Source: Actinomycetales bacterium (GTDB lineage Bacteria > Actinomycetota > Actinomycetes > Actinomycetales > Dermatophilaceae). Taken from it: a DNA stretch of 64,000 nt. The first letter of the stretch is position 1. The number at the start of each line of letters is the position of its first letter. Shown here piece after piece: positions 1-9,076 of this stretch. The notes beneath the pieces are model-generated. The model was not told the DNA's origin. It saw only the letters and a program-made list of their open reading frames with translations, and did not search any database. The stretch lies in the NCBI GenBank assembly GCA_016710645.1, contig JADJVI010000004.1:1-64000 (forward strand). The letters run 5' to 3'. The translations under genes and the position numbers were made by a program.

Positions 1-1088
1 GAAGACGTCGCCGAGATAGAGCGCCATCCCCAGGACCGCCGGGACCGACGCCTCCATCCACAGGTTGCGGTGCTGCCGGGGAAGCGACACCAGCCACCAG
101 AAGACCAGGACGTACAACCCGAGGATGACCAGCAGGAATGGCCAGCCACCTTCGGCCCGCGCTGCCAGGTAGGAGCTGTGGTAGAGGAAGAAGTTGTCAC
201 CGAACCACGTGAACGCCGAGTTGGGACCGTTGCCGTACCACGGAGCGCGATCGACAGCCTGCGTTTCGAGAATGAGGAGTTGATCAGCGCAGCCAGTCGC
301 TGCCGGTCCCGGTTCTGGAAGGCGCCCGCTGTGCGCACCACTCGCGGGGCACATTGGTGATGAGCGTGATCGCGATGATGGGGAAGAACCACGCCTGGAA
401 GCGCGTGGCTGCGCGGCCAAGATGGCCCCACACCAGAGCCAGCCCGGCCGCCAGCAGGGAGCGGTGCGCGACTGGGTGGCCGGGATGCCGGCGACGACGA
501 TCCGCCATAAAGGACCATCCGTGGCTTGGTCTTGGCAGATCCGACGATGACCGGTCCGAGGACCGCGAGGATGAGGCCTGCCACGTTGGGATCGCCGAAG
601 TATCCGGACAGCCGCCCAGGGTAGGCGTCGCCGCCGATCTTGAAGAAGGCCAGGACGGTGGCCAGGAGGACCCCTGTCGACAGGCCCGCGACCGCCGATC
701 GCGGATGGATCCGACCCGTGCCGAGCGAGATCACGAGGATGGACATCAGGGCGAGGTGGGCAATGCGGCGCCGCCCGTCCAGGCCCAGGATGTAGGGCAC
801 TGTGCCATTGAGCAGGTAGCTCATCACGAGGATCCCGACCGCCGTCGCCAGCAGGATCGGCACCCAGGTGAGGTGTTGACCCTTGATCTTCGGGGCGCGG
901 AACGCCGCGAGCACCGCGAGGAAGGCGACCGCGACATCGTTGACGACGAAGCCCGTGCCCGGCACTTCGAGGCGCTCCAGCGGGAGCACCATCATGCAGA
1001 GCAGGTCGATGATGACGATCTGCCCGCTCCACTGGGTGAGTCGTTCCTGCTGGCGGCGCAGTGCGGCGAGGTCACCGTCGCTGGCCAT
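1..1088 (-). pseudogene. O-antigen ligase/polymerase-like membrane protein, partial and frameshifted
   Basis: The gene starts at ATG 1088, overlapping the end of the GT4 gene by 17 nt, and runs off the left edge. From 1088 to about 515 one clean frame encodes a hydrophobic protein with several membrane segments (for example VAVAFLAVLAAF and VGILVMSYLL) and the phrase GYFGDPNVAGLIL, typical of the Wzy/WaaL polymerase-ligase superfamily. Between about 515 and 245 sensible sequence moves between frames several times (IVVAGIPATQSRT, then LLAAGLALVWGHLGR, then LAALINSSFSKR, then WYGNGPNSAFTWFGDN). From 245 to 1 it is again clean (FLLVILGLYVLVFWWLV). Either the gene is decayed or the consensus has several indels here. 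By family and context it would polymerise or ligate the locus glycan at the membrane. The family call is by eye. Confidence 0.6.
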
Positions 1089-2250
1089 CAGCGCCTCCCC
1101 CGAGATCGGCATACACGTCGGCCACCGCGGCGCACATCTGCGCGACGGTCGGCCAGGTCGGGTCCAGGGTAGGCCGCTGGCCCAGCGTCGTCCCTTGCGA
1201 AAACAACGCCGCAGCAACAGCCGCGGGGTCCTGCTCAGGCGCCTCCGGAGCGACCAGGGCCGCGGGCGACAGGATCTCGGGGTTGCCTCCCACGGCGGTG
1301 GCGACGACGCCGGTCCCGGCGACGAGGGCATCCAGCAGCGTGTAGGAGCAGTTCTCCCACACCGACAGTTGGGCGACGACATCGGTATGCCGCAGCAGCT
1401 CACCGGCGTCGACGTGGCCGGGGAAGGTCACCGCGGCGTCGAGGCCGAGGCGGCTCACCTGCGCGCGCAGCGCGCCCTCCAGCGGCCCTTCTCCGGCGAT
1501 GGTCAGGGTCGCCTCGGGGTGTTCGCGATGCACCAGGGCGAAGGCCTCGATAAGTCGGTCGATGCGCTTCTCCGGAGCCAGCCGGGCGATCGAGGCAATC
1601 CGCAGCACGGGGCCACGCGCAGGCGCAGGGCTGGAAGGTGAGTCAACGGCATACGGATCTGCCGTGGAGCCGGGAGCATCGGCGCGGTCGATGCCATTGC
1701 GGATGACCCGCACCGGCACACGAGGGCGCCACTTGCGCAGCATCGCCTCCCGGGTCGCCTCGGACACCGCGATGAGCGCGTCGGCGCGGGCCACCCGCAT
1801 CCGGTGCACGTCGCCCATCAGCATCGCGCGCCAGGGCGTGCCGTGGTAGACCAGATCGTCGGCGGCGATGCCGTGTTCGGTCGAGACCAGCCGCACACCA
1901 CCACGGGAAAACGCCCGGGGAAAGGCCATCGCGCAGGCGATGTCGGCCCAGGACAGGTGCGAGTGCACCACCGCGGGTTGCAGCGCAGACACGGTATGCC
2001 GGAGGGTCGCCAGACTGGGTCGCAGCCCGGCGCCGACGCCGAACGGTCCATCGACGACGGCACCGCCGGCAGCCCGCACCCGATCCACCAACGGACCCGG
2101 TGGGGCGAGCAGCACGAGCCGCCAACCCGGCATACTCCCTTGTGCCGCAGCCGAAAACGCGTCGAGCACGTGGCGGGCGACGCCCCCGAACTCGCCGACG
2201 GGCACGACCCAAAGCGCCGTCCGAGGCGGGGCGCCAGCGCCTAGAACCAT
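1072..2250 (-). CDS. GT4-family glycosyltransferase
   Basis: This 392-residue GT-B glycosyltransferase would transfer a sugar from a nucleotide-sugar donor to the growing surface glycan on the cytoplasmic side. The N-terminal half carries GEFGGVARHVLDAF and an HSHLSWAD segment. The C-terminal Rossmann half has SIARLAPEKRIDRLIEAF, TIAGEGP and the donor-site ENCSYTLLDALVAGTGVVAT, where an E-x7-type motif is expected for family 4. I chose ATG 2250, which overlaps the stop of the NeuB fusion by 10 nt and suggests translational coupling; a longer in-frame start exists at 2352 but lies inside the neighbour. It is the penultimate gene of the minus-strand operon. Donor and acceptor cannot be told from sequence. 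Confidence 0.85.
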   Translation of the reverse strand: MVLGAGAPPRTALWVVPVGEFGGVARHVLDAFSAAAQGSMPGWRLVLLAPPGPLVDRVRAAGGAVVDGPFGVGAGLRPSLATLRHTVSALQPAVVHSHLSWADIACAMAFPRAFSRGGVRLVSTEHGIAADDLVYHGTPWRAMLMGDVHRMRVARADALIAVSEATREAMLRKWRPRVPVRVIRNGIDRADAPGSTADPYAVDSPSSPAPARGPVLRIASIARLAPEKRIDRLIEAFALVHREHPEATLTIAGEGPLEGALRAQVSRLGLDAAVTFPGHVDAGELLRHTDVVAQLSVWENCSYTLLDALVAGTGVVATAVGGNPEILSPAALVAPEAPEQDPAAVAAALFSQGTTLGQRPTLDPTWPTVAQMCAAVADVYADLGGGADGQRR

Positions 2251-4544
2251 CGCTCCAGCCGCTCGAGCGCGAGCCAGAAGCCCTCGCCGTTGTTGACGTG
2301 GCCTTGCCAGATCTCGGGGATGAAGCTCACCCCGGGGGCGAGCCGGTCGCACTGCTCCGCGAGCACCGGCCAGTCGATCTCACCGTCGCCGACCTGCACG
2401 CCCTCGCCGTCGACGCCGACCGCGTCCACGAGGTGCAGGTGGACGGCATGCGGGGCCAACAGCTCGACGTATTCCGAGAACGGCCGGCCCTCCCAGTTTG
2501 CGGAGAGCTTGCTGTGCGAGACGTCGAGGGTGAGCGAGCGGCCATAGTCGCGGGCGAAAGCCGCGGTGTCCTCGGCGCGGACAAAGAGGTTGCAGTAGAG
2601 CTGGCCACCCATGTACCACGGGTAGGGCGGCAGGGTCTGGGCGCCCAGGCGCACGCCGGTGAAGTCGACCCGGTCCAGGCCGGCGGCGACCCGCGCATAC
2701 ATCGCCGGCAGCTCGGCAACCGGCACATGCCGATCGGTCGTGAAGCCGCCCAAGCTGGCGATGACGACCGGGTCCTCGTCGCACGAAAACCATTGCCGCA
2801 GAGCCTTGGTCGTGTCGACGACGCGCTGCAGCTCGGCGATCGAGCGCTCCCAATGCGCGTCGTCGGTGGAGGCCAGGTTGAGCAGGAAGTCGCCGGTGAA
2901 CAGGTCGGGGCTGTGACAGGTGTAGGACATCGCCAGGCGTCCGTCGCGCACCAGCGGCACGCCGCCCGGCGCGTGCTCGGCGAACCGCTCGACCAGCCCG
3001 TCGAAGACGCTCGCCGGCTCGATCTCCAGGTCTTTGTAGGAGAAGTGGAACTCCAGGAAGTCGGGCACCGAGTGCTCCACGAGCGCCGGCCAGTCGTGAT
3101 AGCGCACCGGCAGCCCCCACGGCCGACGGAACCGATAGGCCCGCCCCTGCGGCACCTCGTCGGTGAGGTCGGTGGCGTAGAAGAAGTCGCCTGCCTCGAC
3201 GATGCGCCGGCTGGTGCGCCCGACCAGGCGGGTCAGGGCGTTGGGCTGCAGGCCCCGGCCCGGGCTCTTGACGTCGACATCACCGCTGGCGATGACGTCA
3301 CCGGGCTCGATGCGTCGGGTCGCCACGAGGCTCTTGGCGAGGTTGACCCGGTTCATCATCTCGCCGGTCGACACCTCGCGCGGCGCGGTCGTGCCCAGGG
3401 CCGCCTCGACCTCGCGGATCTGGGTGACCATCGCGGCGAATTCGCCCGGCAGCAGGCTCACCTTGTGGTCGTTGCCCTCCATGCCGCGGTCGACGGTGAG
3501 GTGCTTCTCGATGATCCGCGCGCCGAGCGCCACCGCCGCGACCGGCACGTGATGCCCACGCTCGTGGCCGGAGTAGCCGACCGGGCACTGCCCGATCTCG
3601 GCCAGCCGGGTGAGGTAACGCAGGTTGACGTCCTTGAACGGCGCCGGATAGGTCGACTGGCAGTGCAAGAGCGCGTATGCCGTGCCCGTCGCCTTCACGA
3701 CCTCGACGCTGTCGCGGATCTCGGCCTCGGTCGACATGCCGGTCGAGATGACCAGGGGTATGCCGTGCCCGCTCGCGTGCCGCAGCAGGGTGTGGTTGGT
3801 GAGGTCGGCGGAGGCGATCTTCAGCGCGGGCACGCCATAGGCGAGCAGCGCGTCCACGCTCGGGGCATCCCACGGGGTGCACATGACGTCGATGCCGACG
3901 TCGGCGCAGTGGTCGAAGACCCGAAAGAGGTCATCGCGCGACAGCGAGAACTTGCTCAGCAGGTCGAGCGTGTATTGCGGCCCGAGGTCTTCGCCGGCGC
4001 TGGAGCCGCCGCCGCCCTGGCGATAGAGGGCGTCCATGTCGCGCAACTGGAACTTCGCGCACGAGGCGCCGGCCTCGACCGCATGGTCGACCAATGTCCG
4101 CGCCAGGTCGACCGAGCCGTTGTGGTTGATGCCGATCTCGGCGATGACGAGGGTGGGTTGGTCAGTGCCGACCAGGTGCCGCCCAATGCGCAGCTCGTCG
4201 GCGCGGTTGCGGGCGATCGCCGTGACATGGCCGCGTTCGTCGACCAGCGGCACCAGCTCGACGCCGGGACGGAAGAGCCCGCTGATCTGGGCGGGCGTGG
4301 CACTGGCGGGCGCGCAGACCGGGCGAGCGTTCGCGGCATACCGGACCGGCACCGCGAGGTCCACCGGCGACTGGGAGGCGACCCAGCGGCGGAAGTCGCC
4401 GTCGGAGAGCACCCCCTGCAGGTGACCCCCTTCGTCGACGACGAAGACGATGCCTGCGCGATTGGCGGTGATCTTCTCCAGGGCGCGCAGCACCGGGTCC
4501 TCGCCGAGGACGACAAAGGGCGCCAGGTGGCGGTCGATGATCAT
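2241..4544 (-). CDS. neuB: CBS-NeuB-SAF-TIM barrel fusion, nonulosonic acid synthase
   Basis: This 767-residue protein joins three modules. Residues about 1-115 form a CBS pair (GIVFVVDEGGHLQGVLSDGD). Residues about 130-380 are a NeuB condensing enzyme with IAEIGINHNG (134-143), KFQLRDMDALY, STGMST and YSGHERG, followed by a SAF/antifreeze-like domain to about 455 (RGLQPNALTRLVG). Residues about 465-767 resemble a xylose-isomerase-like TIM barrel (LEFHFSYKDLE, SLTLDVSHSKLSAN, HLHLVDAVGVDGEG). NeuB enzymes condense phosphoenolpyruvate with an N-acyl hexosamine to make sialic, legionaminic or pseudaminic acids. The barrel may process a related sugar. The start overlaps neuA by 4 nt (ATGA). The NeuB call is firm; which nonulosonate is made is not known. 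Confidence 0.9.
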   Translation of the reverse strand: MIIDRHLAPFVVLGEDPVLRALEKITANRAGIVFVVDEGGHLQGVLSDGDFRRWVASQSPVDLAVPVRYAANARPVCAPASATPAQISGLFRPGVELVPLVDERGHVTAIARNRADELRIGRHLVGTDQPTLVIAEIGINHNGSVDLARTLVDHAVEAGASCAKFQLRDMDALYRQGGGGSSAGEDLGPQYTLDLLSKFSLSRDDLFRVFDHCADVGIDVMCTPWDAPSVDALLAYGVPALKIASADLTNHTLLRHASGHGIPLVISTGMSTEAEIRDSVEVVKATGTAYALLHCQSTYPAPFKDVNLRYLTRLAEIGQCPVGYSGHERGHHVPVAAVALGARIIEKHLTVDRGMEGNDHKVSLLPGEFAAMVTQIREVEAALGTTAPREVSTGEMMNRVNLAKSLVATRRIEPGDVIASGDVDVKSPGRGLQPNALTRLVGRTSRRIVEAGDFFYATDLTDEVPQGRAYRFRRPWGLPVRYHDWPALVEHSVPDFLEFHFSYKDLEIEPASVFDGLVERFAEHAPGGVPLVRDGRLAMSYTCHSPDLFTGDFLLNLASTDDAHWERSIAELQRVVDTTKALRQWFSCDEDPVVIASLGGFTTDRHVPVAELPAMYARVAAGLDRVDFTGVRLGAQTLPPYPWYMGGQLYCNLFVRAEDTAAFARDYGRSLTLDVSHSKLSANWEGRPFSEYVELLAPHAVHLHLVDAVGVDGEGVQVGDGEIDWPVLAEQCDRLAPGVSFIPEIWQGHVNNGEGFWLALERLERWF

Positions 4545-5281
4545 GCCTGCGAGGTCCTCCCCGGTTCGCTCTGCGCACCGGATTCCAGCTCCGCGAGCAG
4601 TCCCTCCGCGATAGCGAGGTCAAGCCGCGAATCGATGTCGACGCCCTCGATCTCGTCCATGACGAACAGCCCGATCCGGCCCCCCAGTCGGTTGTGGTGC
4701 TGCGTGTAGATCTGGCGCCGCGTGACGTAGATCGAGCCGGTCTCCCGATAACGCCACTGCGTCAAGGATAGGTCCTGGCGCCGGGGCCGCCGGTCGACGT
4801 CATATTCGGGGACCGGAGCAGCGCCGGGGGCGGGCTCGCGCCAGAGGAAGGGCGCCTGGCGGACGACCCCGACCAGCGAGTCGACGTGGCTGCTGAAGAA
4901 CTGGTCGAGGGCCCGGTCGACGGTGCCCGGCGTGCGGACCGGCGAGGTGGCCTGCAGCAGGACGACGACGTCGGGTTCGCGGCCCGCGGCGACCTGGGCG
5001 GCGATGGCGTGCAGGACGACCGGCTCGGTGGCCGTGGTGTCCTCCGCGAGTTCCGCCGGTCGCCGGAAGGGCACTTGCGCCCCGTATGCCGTTGCAACAG
5101 AGGCGATCTCGTCGTCCTCGGTGGACACCACGACGTCCAACTCGCCGGTCACGGCATACCGGCTCTCCAGGGCGTGCGCGATGGTCCAGGCGATGAGCGG
5201 GCGGCCGGCGACCGGGACGAGGTTCTTGCGCGGGATGCCCTTGGAGCCGCCGCGGGCGGGGATGACGGCGAGAATCCTCAC
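4541..5281 (-). CDS. neuA: CMP-nonulosonic acid (acylneuraminate) cytidylyltransferase
   Basis: This 246-residue NeuA-type cytidylyltransferase activates a nonulosonic acid with CTP to give the CMP-sugar used by sialyltransferase-like enzymes. The N terminus has the nucleotide-binding signature IPARGGSKGIPRKN (residues 7-20), then VSTEDDEIA and VVLLQATSPVRT, and ends with the family's IEGVDIDSRLDLAIAE. The start is GTG at 5281. It sits between the putative transferase (13-nt gap) and the NeuB fusion (4-nt overlap), so synthesis, activation and probably transfer are co-expressed. Length is normal and no key residue looks lost. Confidence 0.93.
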   Translation of the reverse strand: MRILAVIPARGGSKGIPRKNLVPVAGRPLIAWTIAHALESRYAVTGELDVVVSTEDDEIASVATAYGAQVPFRRPAELAEDTTATEPVVLHAIAAQVAAGREPDVVVLLQATSPVRTPGTVDRALDQFFSSHVDSLVGVVRQAPFLWREPAPGAAPVPEYDVDRRPRRQDLSLTQWRYRETGSIYVTRRQIYTQHHNRLGGRIGLFVMDEIEGVDIDSRLDLAIAEGLLAELESGAQSEPGRTSQA

Positions 5282-5294
5282 GGCGCTTCCTCCC

Positions 5295-6458
5295 TCATGA
5301 CGACTCCTCAGCGGCGGCGACCAACGCGGCCGCGACGGCAGCGGCCGGCTCCGTCGGCGAGACGGAGGGCCCCGGTGTGGGACGGTCGCCCCACTGCTTC
5401 ATGTCATACCGCGCCCAGAAATCTCGCAACCACGGCGGTGGGTCGTCGCAGGTCACCCAGGCGGGGACGCCGCGAGCCGCGGCCTCCAGGACGCCGGTGG
5501 AGAAGATCGACACGACCGGGGCTTGGAGCTGGGCGAGCGGAGTGCCGGAGCGGTCGACGGTGATGCCGCGGCGCTGGAAGAGGGCGTGAGTGAGCCGGCT
5601 CATCCGGTCGCGCTCGGACGGATGCGGACGATAGACGGCGCCGGTCTCACGGCAGAACCGCTCGGCAGTGCGCGCCATCTGCCGCCACGGCAGTTCGGCG
5701 CCGTGCAGTTGGCCGAGGAAGACCGGCGGGTGGTCGGTGCTGTCCCCATCGTTCCCGACTGGTGTCCCGGCCCGGGCTGCCTCCCAGAGCAGCTGCGACC
5801 CGACGACGGTGCTGAGCGCGTCGGCACGCCCCGACCACCAGAAATCGGCATCGGCCTGGCTCCACGCGAGTAGGCGCACGTCGTCGGCGAGCGGGGGCGC
5901 GAGGGGAGTCATCAGGCCGTGCTGGACGACGACCCGACGGTGGCCGTGGCGGCGGGCCCATGCGAAGGCTTGACCGCTGAGGTCGAGGTAGTCCCCCGCC
6001 CCCGCGACGGCCCGCACGTAGGGCAGCGCGCGCTGCCACTGGGTCGTCGTCACGGCTTCCGAGCGCAGGCCGGGAGGGAGGACCGCGTCGGCGGGCTGGT
6101 GGGACAGCACGGCGACCCGCTCAACCGGCAGGAAGGTCAGCGGTCGCGCGAGCGAGAGCAGCGAGGACGGCGCGAGCGAGTCCAGCACGACGAGGACGTC
6201 GGCGTCCGCGCTGCCCAAAGCCAGGTATGCCGTGCCCTCCTCGTTGCCCTGGTTGACCTCCTCATGGCCGGGCTCGGGCCGCTGCGCTGGGCTCGGCGGC
6301 TGCAGCGTCAGGTGGCGCCGGCTCAGCCCCTGCAGCCCGGAGCGCAGATCCCGCACCGCTGCGCGGACGGGGTGGCGGGCGGCCTGCCAGCGTTGCCAGT
6401 CGGCCAACGACCGGGGGTGCAGCAAACCGTGGGCGGGCAGGTCGTGGCTCAGTCCCAC
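5295..6458 (-). CDS. GT-B-like protein, putative nonulosonate transferase
   Basis: This 387-residue soluble protein has the look of a GT-B glycosyltransferase with a C-terminal donor domain: VVVQHGLMTPLAPPLADDVRLLAW in the middle, then VFLGQLHGAELPW, YRPHPSERD and VSIFSTGVLEAAARGVPAW. The HP dipeptide and the S/T-G-V-x-E segment resemble the CMP-binding region of polysialyltransferase-like and CDP-glycerol transferase families. Lying directly before neuA and neuB, it is the best candidate for transferring the CMP-activated sugar; that role is inference. I chose GTG 6458, which overlaps the upstream stop by 10 nt. The longer in-frame extension to 6680 reads as arginine-rich shadow of the neighbouring gene. 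Confidence 0.6.
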   Translation of the reverse strand: MGLSHDLPAHGLLHPRSLADWQRWQAARHPVRAAVRDLRSGLQGLSRRHLTLQPPSPAQRPEPGHEEVNQGNEEGTAYLALGSADADVLVVLDSLAPSSLLSLARPLTFLPVERVAVLSHQPADAVLPPGLRSEAVTTTQWQRALPYVRAVAGAGDYLDLSGQAFAWARRHGHRRVVVQHGLMTPLAPPLADDVRLLAWSQADADFWWSGRADALSTVVGSQLLWEAARAGTPVGNDGDSTDHPPVFLGQLHGAELPWRQMARTAERFCRETGAVYRPHPSERDRMSRLTHALFQRRGITVDRSGTPLAQLQAPVVSIFSTGVLEAAARGVPAWVTCDDPPPWLRDFWARYDMKQWGDRPTPGPSVSPTEPAAAVAAALVAAAEESS

Positions 6459-7474
6459 AACGCCTCCAAAGCTCGGGCCCGGTGGGTGACGGTGTGGTGA
6501 GCCAAGGTGTGCGCTCGGCCGGCCTCGCGCAGGCGCTGCGACCACTCGCGATCCTTGACGGCACGCTCGGCGAGGGCGATGAGCTCGGGCGGTCCGCCGA
6601 AGACCTCGAGGTGCTCGCCGGGGGAGTAGAGCTCGGTGACATCGGCTCGGTCGATGAGCTGCAGGGCGCCGACCCCGCACGCCTCGAAGGTGCGCATGGT
6701 GAAGCCGTCCTGGTCGCCGTGGATGTTGAGCGCGGCAGCGGCGCCGGCGAGCACGGCATAGGCCTCGCGGCGCTTAAGGTCACGGCTGGCGGGGATCTGG
6801 GGGCGGTGCAGGTCCCAGGTGCGCACCCGGTCGACGAGGTGACCGGACCAGTCGCGGCCGTAGGCGCGCACCGGGATGCCCGCGGCGGCGAGGTCGAGCA
6901 GCAGCCGCTCGCGGGTGGGATAGCGGGCGCCGACGAAGACCACCTCGGTCGACGACTGGGGGTTCAGCGGCGTCATCGTGGGGTCGAAGAACAGCGGGAC
7001 ATGGGCCACAGTGAAGGATCGCGCCTGAAGCGCAGCGGTGTCGGCGCGGCTGTAGCTCGCGATCGGGCCGAGCCGCTCGATCGGCACCTCGTGACGCACC
7101 CGGCGCAGCTCGTCGTAGAGCCAGAGCACCCGGGGGATCCTGCGACGGTCCACCTCGTCCCAGAAGCCCGGGCCGAGGGTGTCGCCCTTGATGACGAGCA
7201 ACCGCTGGGGGTTGACGTCGTCCAGGGCCGCGAGCGCCGCTGCGGTGCGTTCGGCCACGAGGTCGCCAGGGTCGCCGAGGCCGAAGCGGGTCAACCCGAC
7301 TCGGGCGGGCAACTCGTGGCGCAGCTTGGCGCCGACCCGGTGCAGGCGAGCGGCGCGTTCGTCGTAGCGGTGCGTCGTCACGGCATACCCGAGGTCGGTG
7401 AAGGCGCGCTCGATGGAGCGCCAGTAGCCGTGGAAGGTGGGACTGACGACGAGCAGGCGCGGGGCGACGGTCAT
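6449..7474 (-). CDS. CgeB-like glycosyltransferase
   Basis: This 341-residue protein resembles the CgeB/Glyco_trans_1_2 group of GT-B enzymes. It starts with LLVVSPTFHGYWRSIERAF, has a central VLWLYDELRRV and VPLFFDPTMTP, then a donor-domain stretch VVFVGARYPTRERLLLDL and LNIHGDQDGFTMRTFEACGVG, the usual place of the nucleotide-sugar contacts. ATG 7474 is chosen because it follows the acetyltransferase stop by 16 nt; upstream in-frame codons give a low-complexity Arg/Pro tail. It ends overlapping the next gene by 10 nt. It probably adds one sugar in the locus glycan. The linkage is unknown. Confidence 0.75.
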   Translation of the reverse strand: MTVAPRLLVVSPTFHGYWRSIERAFTDLGYAVTTHRYDERAARLHRVGAKLRHELPARVGLTRFGLGDPGDLVAERTAAALAALDDVNPQRLLVIKGDTLGPGFWDEVDRRRIPRVLWLYDELRRVRHEVPIERLGPIASYSRADTAALQARSFTVAHVPLFFDPTMTPLNPQSSTEVVFVGARYPTRERLLLDLAAAGIPVRAYGRDWSGHLVDRVRTWDLHRPQIPASRDLKRREAYAVLAGAAAALNIHGDQDGFTMRTFEACGVGALQLIDRADVTELYSPGEHLEVFGGPPELIALAERAVKDREWSQRLREAGRAHTLAHHTVTHRARALEALWD

Positions 7475-7490
7475 CGGGCGATGGCGAGGT

Positions 7491-8087
7491 TCAGTCGCCG
7501 AGCCGGGAGCGGACCGGCGTGGCGGGCACGCCGGCGACGACCTCGCCGGGCGCGACATCGCGGGTGACGACCGCGCCGGCGGCGACGGTGGCGCCGGCCC
7601 CGATCGTCACGCCGCCGAGGATGATCGCGCGCTGACCGACGAAGACGTCGTCGCCGAGGGTCACCGGGCCCGCGGGGGTGGCGGTGGAGCGGGTGGCGCG
7701 GTCGTGGTCGGCCGATCCGATATAGACCCCGTCGACGAGGAAGCACCGTGCGCCGATGGTGATCGGGTCGACGGCGTGCAGGTGGACGTCGTGGCCGAGG
7801 TAGGTCTGATCGCCGATGTGGATCGGACCACCGCCGGGCTCGCAAGCCAGCCAGGCACCGTCGTAGATCGCACAGCCGACGCCGACGTGGATGCGGTCGA
7901 CACCGCGCAACACCCGCGGCCGGACGATGACACTGTCCGCGCCGAAACTGCCGAACGCGCGGCGATAGATCAGTTCGGACCGCAGCCGACCGGCGTGCCA
8001 GCGCAGCGAGGGCGGCGCCTCGGCCAAGCGCACGGCGACGGACTGGACCACCGAGCGTGCACCATCGCGGGTGGCAGGCGAGGTCAT
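7491..8087 (-). CDS. Left-handed beta-helix (hexapeptide) acyltransferase
   Basis: This 198-residue WbbJ/maltose-acetyltransferase-like protein would acetylate a sugar of the surface glycan. Hexapeptide repeats build from about residue 55: ITIGARCFLVDGVYIG, the catalytic-loop-like SADHDR, then VTLGDDVFVGQRAIILGGVTIGAGATVAAGAVVTRDV and the closing VVAGVPATPVR typical of the family. The start ATG 8087 overlaps the GT2 stop by 4 nt (ATGA), so the two are translationally coupled. Its length is normal. The substrate is not predictable from sequence. Confidence 0.85.
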   Translation of the reverse strand: MTSPATRDGARSVVQSVAVRLAEAPPSLRWHAGRLRSELIYRRAFGSFGADSVIVRPRVLRGVDRIHVGVGCAIYDGAWLACEPGGGPIHIGDQTYLGHDVHLHAVDPITIGARCFLVDGVYIGSADHDRATRSTATPAGPVTLGDDVFVGQRAIILGGVTIGAGATVAAGAVVTRDVAPGEVVAGVPATPVRSRLGD

Positions 8088-9076
8088 CGAGGGGTCCTTC
8101 CGGAGAGCAGCTGCCACTCGGTGCGGGCGGTGGCCAGCGGGGTGACCGGCCGACCCGCCAGTCGACGCCCAGTGTTCCAGACCAGGTTGACCGCAGTCGC
8201 GGCGGCGAGCGCGCTTTGGAGGCGGCGTGTGGCGGCGCGTCCGCCCCACTTGTGCGCGTAGCGCAGCCGCGACTGCACCACCCAGGCGCGGCGCTTGGCC
8301 GGGTCGGAGGACCCGCCCCCGGCGTGCGTGACGGTGACCGTGCCGGCATACACGGCGGGTATGCCGTGCCGGCGCAGCACCCGTTGCAGGTCGACCTCTT
8401 CACTGTTCATGAAGTAGCCCTCGTCAAAGCCACCGACCGCCCGGAAGGCGTGCGTCGGCAGGAGCAGCGCAGCGCCGACCAGCCAGTCGACCGGGCGGGT
8501 GACACCGAGCCGAGCCGTGGTGTCGTGGCCGACCGCCTCGTGCAGCACCCGATGGGCGCGCCAGCCGGCCAGCGGGGTGAGCCACTCGGTGACCTGGTGT
8601 CCGGCCGTGGGGAAGTGTCGCCCGCTGTAGTCGACCGCTGTGGTCTCTGGGGGGCTCGCACCCCCGCCCTCGAGGATCGCGGGTCCGACGACCGCGGGTT
8701 GCCAAGGAGCTGCCGCTGCGACCAGATCCCGAACGAAGGTCGGGCCGACCTGCAGGTCGCTGTTGAGGATGAGCAGCTGGTCATGAACCGCTTCTGCCAC
8801 ACCGGAATTGACCGCGGCACCGAAGCCGCCGTTACGTTCGCGACGCACCACCACTACCCGGTATGCCGTGCCCTCCTCCGGGAACGGCTGCGGGGAGGCG
8901 TCATCGGAAACGATCAGCTGGATCGGAAGCTCGTCACCGGTGGTGCTATCGAGAGGGGCGGCTTGGTCGGCGAGCTGGGCCAGCAGGTCGAGGGTCGGCG
9001 CCGGGTCGCCATAGTGCGGGATGACCACCGACACGCCGGGGCTGAGCTCAGGGTGCCGCACTGGCAGTTTGGACAT
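8084..9076 (-). CDS. GT2-family (rhamnosyltransferase-like) glycosyltransferase
   Basis: This 330-residue GT-A enzyme opens with GVSVVIPHYGD, followed by LIVSDDASPQPFP, NGGFGAAVNSGV and LLILNSDLQVGP (the DxD-like metal and nucleotide site), then GGFDEGYFMNSEEVDLQRVLRRHG, the acceptor-side signature of WbbL/rhamnosyl-type GT2 proteins. The chosen start, ATG 9076, leads straight into the beta strand; an upstream in-frame extension to 9367 is antisense to the divergent gene. It is the first gene of the minus-strand operon reaching to the left edge. Inside it, at 8344-8366, two opposed copies of the GTATGCCG motif sit 7 nt apart. Confidence 0.85.
   Translation of the reverse strand: MSKLPVRHPELSPGVSVVIPHYGDPAPTLDLLAQLADQAAPLDSTTGDELPIQLIVSDDASPQPFPEEGTAYRVVVVRRERNGGFGAAVNSGVAEAVHDQLLILNSDLQVGPTFVRDLVAAAAPWQPAVVGPAILEGGGASPPETTAVDYSGRHFPTAGHQVTEWLTPLAGWRAHRVLHEAVGHDTTARLGVTRPVDWLVGAALLLPTHAFRAVGGFDEGYFMNSEEVDLQRVLRRHGIPAVYAGTVTVTHAGGGSSDPAKRRAWVVQSRLRYAHKWGGRAATRRLQSALAAATAVNLVWNTGRRLAGRPVTPLATARTEWQLLSGRTPR

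Noticed and set aside
2100..4709. An 869-codon open frame on the plus strand
   Set aside because: Antisense to neuB and neuA, with no recognisable motif; a high-GC shadow.
8344..8366. Hairpin from two opposed motif copies as a terminator
   Set aside because: It lies in the middle of an intact GT2 coding sequence, so termination there is unlikely.
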